NCBI RefSeq assembly: GCF_005047355.1
Contig: NZ_SUMC01000041.1
Location: 1 to 64,000 of the forward strand
Reading direction: 5' to 3'
Source: Actinacidiphila oryziradicis
GTDB taxonomy: Bacteria; Actinomycetota; Actinomycetes; Streptomycetales; Streptomycetaceae
Length of the DNA: 64,000 nt
Positions within the stretch are counted from its first letter, which is position 1, and each line of letters begins with the position of its first letter. Under the pieces are notes generated by a model. That model saw only the letters and a program-made list of their open reading frames with translations. It was not told the DNA's origin and did not search any database. The position numbers and the translations under genes were made by a program. Below are positions 58,613 through 64,000 of this stretch, in pieces.

Positions 58613-59647
58613 CTACGCGGCAAGCGGGTCGATGTGCATGGGCAGCACCAGGCCCTCCATCATGGCCCCCAGTCCCCGCACGGCGCAGATGTCGGGCCGC
58701 TCGGCGATGCTGACCGGCATGCGGGTGCCCTGTCGGAGCATGGTCTCCAGGCCGGGCATCAGGGCGCTGCCGCCGGCCAGCATGATGCCGCGGTCGGTCA
58801 GGTCGGCGACCAGGTCGGGCGGGCAGTGGCGGAGGACGGCTCCCACGCCGTCGACGATGGCGGCCATGGGGATGCGGATGGCCTCGCGTACGCCATCGGT
58901 GTCGACCCTGACGGTGCGGGCGATCCCGCTGGCGACGTCGCGGCCCTGGACGTCGGTGCTGCGCAGCTGGGGGTCGGGGGAGCTGAGCATGAGGTGCAGG
59001 GGACGGACGGACTGGCTGGGCAGCATGAGCTCGTGTTCGTTGCGGAAGTGCTGGACGACGGCGTAGTCGATGGCCTCACCGCCGACGGCGACGGTCTCGG
59101 CAGCGACGATCGAGCCCAGGCAGAGGACCGCTATCTGGGTCGTGGAGGCGCCGCACAGCATGATCATGGTGGCTTCGGGCTGCTCGACCGGCAGTCCGCA
59201 GCCGACGGCTGCGGCGATGAGCGAGTCGACCATCTCGACGCGGCGGGCGCCTATCCCATAGAGGGTCTCGGTGATCGCTCGCTGGGCGAGCGGCTCACAG
59301 GCGTGCGGGGCGCAGACGGCGGCGCGCAGCATGGGCAGCGGCCTGCGGAGCCGGGCTCGGCGGAGCTGGCTGCCCAGGAGCTGGCGGAGCATACGCTGGG
59401 CCATGGAGACGTCGACCACGATGCCGCTCTGCACCGGGCGCACGACGCGGATGTGGTCGGGGGTGCGGCCGGTCATCTTCTCGGCCAGTGCGCCCACTGC
59501 TATCAGTGCTCCGCTGCGGATGTCGACGGCGGCCACGCTGGGCTCGTCGACGACGACCCCGGAGCCCTTGAGATATACCCGGGTTCTGGCGGCACCGAGA
59601 TCGACGGCTATGGAACAACGGCGCAGTTGCGTGAGACTGACGGACAC
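58613..59647 (-). CDS. MreB-like actin-family protein
   Basis: A 344-residue actin/Hsp70-fold protein: CSIAVDLGAARTRVYLKGSG (phosphate 1), RPVQSGIVVDVSMAQRMLRQLL, MVDSLIAAAVGCGLPV, ATMIMLCGASTTQIAVL (phosphate 2) and GIMLAGGSALMPGLETML (adenosine). It is close to MreB/Mbl but with many substitutions (no NG in the LGTANT motif), as in the divergent extra MreB-like proteins of Streptomyces. The GTG at 59647 has GGGAGGA 6 bases upstream. It is divergent from a SpoIIE phosphatase; a developmental or cell-wall role is possible. Confidence 0.85.
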   Translation of the reverse strand: MSVSLTQLRRCSIAVDLGAARTRVYLKGSGVVVDEPSVAAVDIRSGALIAVGALAEKMTGRTPDHIRVVRPVQSGIVVDVSMAQRMLRQLLGSQLRRARLRRPLPMLRAAVCAPHACEPLAQRAITETLYGIGARRVEMVDSLIAAAVGCGLPVEQPEATMIMLCGASTTQIAVLCLGSIVAAETVAVGGEAIDYAVVQHFRNEHELMLPSQSVRPLHLMLSSPDPQLRSTDVQGRDVASGIARTVRVDTDGVREAIRIPMAAIVDGVGAVLRHCPPDLVADLTDRGIMLAGGSALMPGLETMLRQGTRMPVSIAERPDICAVRGLGAMMEGLVLPMHIDPLAA

Positions 59648-59863
59648 GGAAAGTCCTCCCCTTGGGGCGGTTGGGAAGAGCGGCGCCGCAACGCGGCGGC
59701 CCTTTCGATCATCGTGCGGCCGGACCGGGAGTCGCGCCCGCTGGACTGCTCCGAATGCGGGGTGCCGTGCGCGGGCCGAACATGGGAGGCGGGCGGCGGC
59801 GACGGACGACAAGGCCCCGAGGAGAAGAGGAGACACGGAGACGAGGGACGAGGAGGCGCACGG

Positions 59864-61594
59864 GTGAGCCATTGCGAGGCCTGGTCATTCCCGGAGCTGG
59901 ACCAACGGGTCCTGCAGCAGGTTATGGACGGCAGCCAGGCGGCGGTGGGCATTCTGGACACGGGGCTGCGCTACCGCTACGTGAATCCGGCGTTGGCCGA
60001 GATGAACGGCGTACCGCCCGCCGAGCACATCGGCCGCACCGTCGCGGAGGTGCTGCCGGACGTGGACGCGGGCGAGGACCTGATGCGGGAGGTGCTCGCC
60101 GACGGGCGGTCGCGGGAGTGGACGACGAGCGGGCAGACGCGGGCGGCGTCGGCGCTGGAGCGGCGCTACTGGCACGGCGCGTACCACCGTCTGGAGGACG
60201 CCGACGGGCGGCCGCTCGGCCTGGTGGGGATCGTGCTGGAGGTGAGTGCGTCCCGGCTGCAGCAGCGGGACCTGGAGCGGGCGAGGGCGCGGCTGGCGCT
60301 GCTGGACAGGGCGGCGAAACGGATCGGCACCGGTCTGGACATGGACACGACCTGCGGTGAGCTCGCCGAGTTCCTGGTGCCGATTTTCGCCGATGTGGCG
60401 ACAGTGATGGTGTTCCCGCCGGAGGAGACCGACGGACTGCGGCTGCCGCCGCACGGCGTCGTGCGGATGCGCAGGGCGGCGATCGCCGCCCTGCCCGCGA
60501 TGATGGGCACGTGGACGAAGGTCTTCGGGCCGTTGGGAGGGTACGTGGACTTCCCGGTTGGTGCCGCGATCCCGCGCTGTCTCAAAACCGGCCGCCCGGT
60601 AGTGCTGAACCTCGTCTCGGACGACGAGTTCGGCACGGCCGCCCCGCATCCGGACCGCGTCCGGGACTACCGCGCCGCCGGCATCCACTCCGCGCTCGTG
60701 GTGCCGCTGGTGGCCCGCGGCGAGTCGCTCGGCGCCCTCACGATGACCCGCACCGGGGACTCGCCGCCTTTCTCCGACGATGACGCCGTCGCCGCCGAGG
60801 CCCTCGCCGGACGCGCCGCGATCAGCCTCGACAACGCCCGCCGCTTCACCCGCGAGCACGGCATCGCCCTGGAGCTGCAGCGCGCCCTGCTCTCCGAACC
60901 CGGCCCCCCGCACCCGGGACTCGAGGTCGCCTCACGCTATCTGCCGGCCGGCAACAGCGCGCTGGTCGGCGGCGACTGGTACGACATGGTGCGGCTCTCC
61001 TACGGACGGACGCTGCTGGCGATGGGCGATGTGATGGGCCACGGTGTCGAGGCCGCCGTCGACATGAGCCACTACCGCTCCATGCTCCGGGTCGTGGCCG
61101 GCTCCGAACTCCCGCCCCACCTCATCCTGCGCCGCCTCGACCAGCTCATCGCCGAGGATCCGGCCAGCCGCCCCGCCACCTGTGCCCTCGCCCTCATGGA
61201 CCCGGCCCGGGGTGTCTGCTCCTACGCCAGCGCCGGCCACCTCCCCCCGGCCATCCTCAGGCACGACGCCACGGCCTCCATCCTTCCCGTGCCAACCGCC
61301 CCGCCCCTGGGCACCGGCCATGGCGGCTACAAGCCCGTCAAGCTGACGTGTCTCCCCGGCGAGGTCCTCCTCCTCTACACCGACGGTCTCATCGAGCGCC
61401 GGGGCGAGGACATAGACGTCTCCCTCGCCCGCCTCACCGGCCTCCGGCTGCGCCTCCCCCCGCGCGGGGACCTGGGCACCCTGGTCGACGAGATCCTGTC
61501 CCGGTTCGTCAACCGCCCCGCCCAGGACGACGTGGCGGTGCTGGCGTCCCGTCTCATGCGTAGATCGTGCGCGGAACGCCCTCTGACGCCCTGA
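59864..61594 (+). CDS. PAS-GAF-SpoIIE serine phosphatase
   Basis: A 576-residue protein. A PAS domain (about 15-130, VMDGSQAAVGILDTGLRYRYVNPALAEMNG), a GAF domain (about 150-335) and a PP2C/SpoIIE domain (about 350-565) with GGDWYDM, DVMGHG, YTDGLIE and DDVAVLA metal-site residues are present. It lacks the C-terminal HATPase found in the 47176 protein. It should dephosphorylate anti-anti-sigma partners in response to a PAS/GAF signal. The GTG at 59864 follows AGGAGG; a much longer upstream open frame has no coding character. Confidence 0.88.
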   Translation: MSHCEAWSFPELDQRVLQQVMDGSQAAVGILDTGLRYRYVNPALAEMNGVPPAEHIGRTVAEVLPDVDAGEDLMREVLADGRSREWTTSGQTRAASALERRYWHGAYHRLEDADGRPLGLVGIVLEVSASRLQQRDLERARARLALLDRAAKRIGTGLDMDTTCGELAEFLVPIFADVATVMVFPPEETDGLRLPPHGVVRMRRAAIAALPAMMGTWTKVFGPLGGYVDFPVGAAIPRCLKTGRPVVLNLVSDDEFGTAAPHPDRVRDYRAAGIHSALVVPLVARGESLGALTMTRTGDSPPFSDDDAVAAEALAGRAAISLDNARRFTREHGIALELQRALLSEPGPPHPGLEVASRYLPAGNSALVGGDWYDMVRLSYGRTLLAMGDVMGHGVEAAVDMSHYRSMLRVVAGSELPPHLILRRLDQLIAEDPASRPATCALALMDPARGVCSYASAGHLPPAILRHDATASILPVPTAPPLGTGHGGYKPVKLTCLPGEVLLLYTDGLIERRGEDIDVSLARLTGLRLRLPPRGDLGTLVDEILSRFVNRPAQDDVAVLASRLMRRSCAERPLTP

Positions 61595-61739
61595 CGCCCT
61601 GATCCCGTGCTGTGACGCACACACGCCATCTCCCGCCATCTCCCGCCACCCCCGCCACAGCGGTGTCACAGCTCCCCGCTAGGATGCGGCCTCCGGCGCT
61701 TCTATTGACGCCGCTTCTGACCTGTGGGGGGTCTCGAAC

Positions 61740-63428
61740 ATGCGCGTATCGCGCACATATCGGCCTGCCGTCCTCCGGACCGCAGCCGGATGGTTCATCG
61801 CGTCCGCGATGGCCGTCACGCCGCTCGTCGCCGCACCCGCCGCTTTCGCGGCCAACGCCGACGTCACCAGCGTGTCCACTTACGGTGATGGCACGCTGTC
61901 CGTCGGCCTCAACGACGGTGACGCACTCTGGATCAAGATCAGCGTCCGGGCCTCGGCCACGGCCGACGCGCCCGTGCTCGCCTCGACCGACGCACTGCAC
62001 TACGACAGCGTGCGCGGCTGGCTCACCGAGCAGCCGATCAGCCTGCCGTCCGGCACGGGGTACGGCGACTACCCGGTCGACGTCGACTACCGCCTGCCTG
62101 GCGGCACCGTCCAGCACTGGGCCGGCGCCGACCACGGCACCTCCGGTCTGCTGGACTACCGGCTGCACACCAGTGTCACCGCGGTGTCCTTCGACCGTGA
62201 CCACACCGACTTCGACAACCGCACCGCCGTGCTCAACGGCACGGTGACGACCTTCGACCCGGCGACCGCCACCAGCCGCCCGGCCGACGCCGGCACCCAG
62301 GTCCGGGTCGACTGGCCCTCCGGGGCCGTGAGCACCGCGACGACGGTCACCACGGCCGGCGCCACCGGTGCCTTCGCGGCGCCGGTCACCGCGAAGGGCG
62401 CGCTGAGCGGCGGCGGCGACGCCGTCGTCGTCGGGGCGGGCCCCGACACCACCGTCGCTGAAGGAACGTCACTTCCCGCGCTCCCGGCGGAGACCACCAG
62501 GTACCGGATCAGTGCCGACCCGAGCGCCACCCGGGTGCACAAGGGCACGACCTTCACCGTCGGCGGCACCGTCCAGCGGCTGACCGCCGACGGCTGGAAG
62601 CCGTTCGCGGCGGCTCCGGTGGTCACCACCACCGATACCCCGGACACCACCGGCTACACCACGCCCGGCCTGCTGGGCAGCGGCACGTCGGACAGCACGG
62701 GCACCTTCTCGTACAAGGCGACGGTGACGACGTCGACGTACCACCGCACCTACGTCAAGCCGTCGGCGTACCTGGAGAACTCCCCGTACGCCGAGAACTA
62801 CGTCCACGTGCCCACCGCCGGCTCCATCTCCGGCCTCACGGCGTCGATCGACCAGTACGGCCAGGTGAAGGCCTCCGGCAAACTGGGCGGCGCCTGCATC
62901 GACGAGCCGGTGGCGCTGCAGTACTCCAAGAACGGCAAGACCGGCTGGTCGACCCTCGTCAAGGGCACGGTCGGATACCCGTCCTCGGGCAAGTGCGCCT
63001 TCTCCCTCACCGCCTGGGGCTACATCGACGGCTACTACCGCGTCTCGCACGCCGAGACCGACGCGATGCTGGCCGTCAACTCGGCCACCAAGCGGCTGCA
63101 CCGCACCGACACCCGGTTCACGTCCTTCGACATGACGCCGCACAACCCGAAGGCGTCGGCCAAGTTCGTCGCGACCGGCAAGCTGCAGTACAAGTCGGGC
63201 AGTACGTGGAAGGGCTACAAGGGCGCAAACCTTGTCCTGGTCTTCAAGCCCAAGGGCGACAACACCTGGTACTGGGTCGTCAAGGGCAAGAGCGGTGCCA
63301 ACGGCTCGTTCACGTTCAAGGGCGACCAGTACGGCTACTACGGGGACGGCACCTGGGCCGTGTACCTGAACGCCGACTCCACGCATTTCTACAGCGAGTC
63401 CAAGACCGTCTACGTCAACGTCCGCTAG
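61740..63428 (+). CDS. Secreted protein with Ig-like repeats
   Basis: A 562-residue exported protein. The signal peptide ends AAFAA (about 38). The mature part is Thr/Ser/Gly/Asp-rich with repeating beta-sandwich-like units (TAVLNGTVTTFDPATATSRPADA..., RVHKGTTFTVGGTVQRL, GSISGLTASIDQYGQVKASGKL, KASAKFVATGKLQYK) like actinobacterial surface proteins. Two cysteines (in GGACIDEP and SGKCAFS) may pair. Function unknown. A related protein begins 19 bases downstream. Confidence 0.82.
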   Translation: MRVSRTYRPAVLRTAAGWFIASAMAVTPLVAAPAAFAANADVTSVSTYGDGTLSVGLNDGDALWIKISVRASATADAPVLASTDALHYDSVRGWLTEQPISLPSGTGYGDYPVDVDYRLPGGTVQHWAGADHGTSGLLDYRLHTSVTAVSFDRDHTDFDNRTAVLNGTVTTFDPATATSRPADAGTQVRVDWPSGAVSTATTVTTAGATGAFAAPVTAKGALSGGGDAVVVGAGPDTTVAEGTSLPALPAETTRYRISADPSATRVHKGTTFTVGGTVQRLTADGWKPFAAAPVVTTTDTPDTTGYTTPGLLGSGTSDSTGTFSYKATVTTSTYHRTYVKPSAYLENSPYAENYVHVPTAGSISGLTASIDQYGQVKASGKLGGACIDEPVALQYSKNGKTGWSTLVKGTVGYPSSGKCAFSLTAWGYIDGYYRVSHAETDAMLAVNSATKRLHRTDTRFTSFDMTPHNPKASAKFVATGKLQYKSGSTWKGYKGANLVLVFKPKGDNTWYWVVKGKSGANGSFTFKGDQYGYYGDGTWAVYLNADSTHFYSESKTVYVNVR

Positions 63429-63447
63429 AAACCGGAAGGAGCGCATC

Positions 63448-64000
63448 ATGCGTACCAGCAGCCTTCGCACCATAGCCACGCTCACCGTCGTGGCCGCCCT
63501 CTCCGGCGGCGGGCTCGCGACCGCCCCGGCAGCCCTCGCCGTCCAAGTCCAAGCCGGGCCGCTCGGCATCGGCGTCGCCCGCACCGATGACGCCCAGCGG
63601 GGCATCTTCACCGTGCCGGTCTGGACCGATGACACCAGCGACCCGCTCAGCACCGTCACGGCGACGGTCCGCGACGGCGACACGGTCATCGCCGACGGGC
63701 TGGCGCTGACCCAGTCCGGCGACACCTGGCAGGTGCCGTCCGGCGACCCGCTCAAGCTGGCGGAGGACGGCGGCCCGGTCCCGCACCTCGGCCACTACGC
63801 GATCGACGTCACGGCGACGGACGGCCAGGGCCACACCATCACCCGGACCGGAGCCGGCACGCTGGACTTCACCCTGCGTCCCGAACTCACCGGCACCGCC
63901 CTCACCCAGCCCGCCCTGGACTTCGACCACCGGTCGACGGCCGTCACGGGCACCCTCGTCGGCATCCAGCCGGGCAGCGGCGACACGGTGCCGCTCGACG
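63448..64000 (+). CDS. Secreted protein, paralog of the preceding gene (partial)
   Basis: ATG 63448 follows GGAAGGAG; the frame is open to the window end (184 codons). The signal peptide ends in an AALAV region (about 31). The mature part reads GPLGIGVARTDDAQRGIFTVPVW, then GHYAIDVTATDGQGHTITRTG and DFDHRSTAVTGTLVGIQPGSG. The last two segments align with GDYPVDVDYRLPGGTVQHWAG and DFDNRTAVLNGTVTTFDP of the upstream protein, so the two are tandem paralogs. Confidence 0.8.
   Translation, partial: MRTSSLRTIATLTVVAALSGGGLATAPAALAVQVQAGPLGIGVARTDDAQRGIFTVPVWTDDTSDPLSTVTATVRDGDTVIADGLALTQSGDTWQVPSGDPLKLAEDGGPVPHLGHYAIDVTATDGQGHTITRTGAGTLDFTLRPELTGTALTQPALDFDHRSTAVTGTLVGIQPGSGDTVPLD

Noticed and set aside
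58325-59863. Upstream extension of the SpoIIE phosphatase frame
   Set aside because: The extension is antisense to the MreB-like gene and has no domain; GTG 59864 with AGGAGG is the proper start.
1-64000. CRISPR arrays, rRNA, tRNA genes and phage integration sites
   Set aside because: Scanned by eye; no regular spaced repeats, no cloverleaf-like segments and no integrase gene were found. A tRNA scan would be decisive.

Overview
The window is high-GC actinobacterial DNA, most likely from Streptomyces or a close relative (Kitasatospora, Actinacidiphila, Streptacidiphilus). The evidence is a complete conservon (41120-45536) ending in a CYP157-like P450, two SpoIIE/PP2C phosphatases with PAS and GAF sensors, a class I terpene cyclase, many Sec-secreted polysaccharide-active enzymes, strong third-position GC, and GTG starts behind GGAGG-type sites. 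Several gene remnants and dispersed repeats suggest a flexible chromosome arm rather than the core; this is an inference.

Layout. (1) 0-7.2 kb: a truncated secreted gene, a small element with terminal inverted repeats, an SDR, a beheaded ECF sigma gene, then a GntR-controlled set: GntR regulator, nitrilase-type amidohydrolase, MHS transporter and divergent DUF2848 gene, linked by matching GCATAC-N5-GTATrC operators. A cyclophilin follows. (2) 7.2-13 kb: MMPL and FtsK/SpoIIIE remnants, then a three-gene secreted operon (CBM-FnIII protein of unknown chemistry, GH18 chitinase, lectin-PL7 lyase) with a chitinase-type TGGTCCAGACCT box upstream. (3) 13-16 kb: ApbE, a ferric-reductase-like membrane flavoprotein and an FMN-binding protein, a likely extracytoplasmic electron-transfer unit. 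(4) 16-19.7 kb: MFS exporter, zinc-ribbon protein, SDR and three pseudogenes.

(5) 19.8-29.6 kb is the most notable region: an eight-gene minus-strand operon encoding an Agd3-like (CE18) deacetylase, PelF-like GT4, polytopic membrane protein, LegB-type 4,6-dehydratase, nucleotidyltransferase, SDR reductase, lipoprotein GH114 alpha-1,4-galactosaminidase and a spherulin-4/GH135 protein. This set of families closely matches the fungal galactosaminogalactan cluster (uge3-sph3-gtb3-ega3-agd3) and overlaps bacterial Pel, so it probably makes, deacetylates and trims a cationic aminosugar exopolysaccharide. Its membrane-protein gene carries a dispersed repeat inserted in frame.

(6) 30-41 kb: DUF2267 protein, phosphoribosyltransferase-erythromycin esterase fusion, a FadR-like GntR, an operon for an amino-acid-type ABC importer (permease and ATPase fused), RidA and acetamidase/formamidase, and a short second Rho. 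(7) 41-49.4 kb: conservon cvnABCD plus P450, a convergent terpene synthase and a four-domain PP2C phosphatase. (8) 49.4-64 kb: structured remnant DNA, secreted subtilisin and nuclease, LLM oxidoreductase, DUF2786 protein, APC permease, epoxide-hydrolase-like protein, MreB-like protein divergent from a second SpoIIE phosphatase, and two tandem paralogous secreted proteins, the last cut by the window edge.
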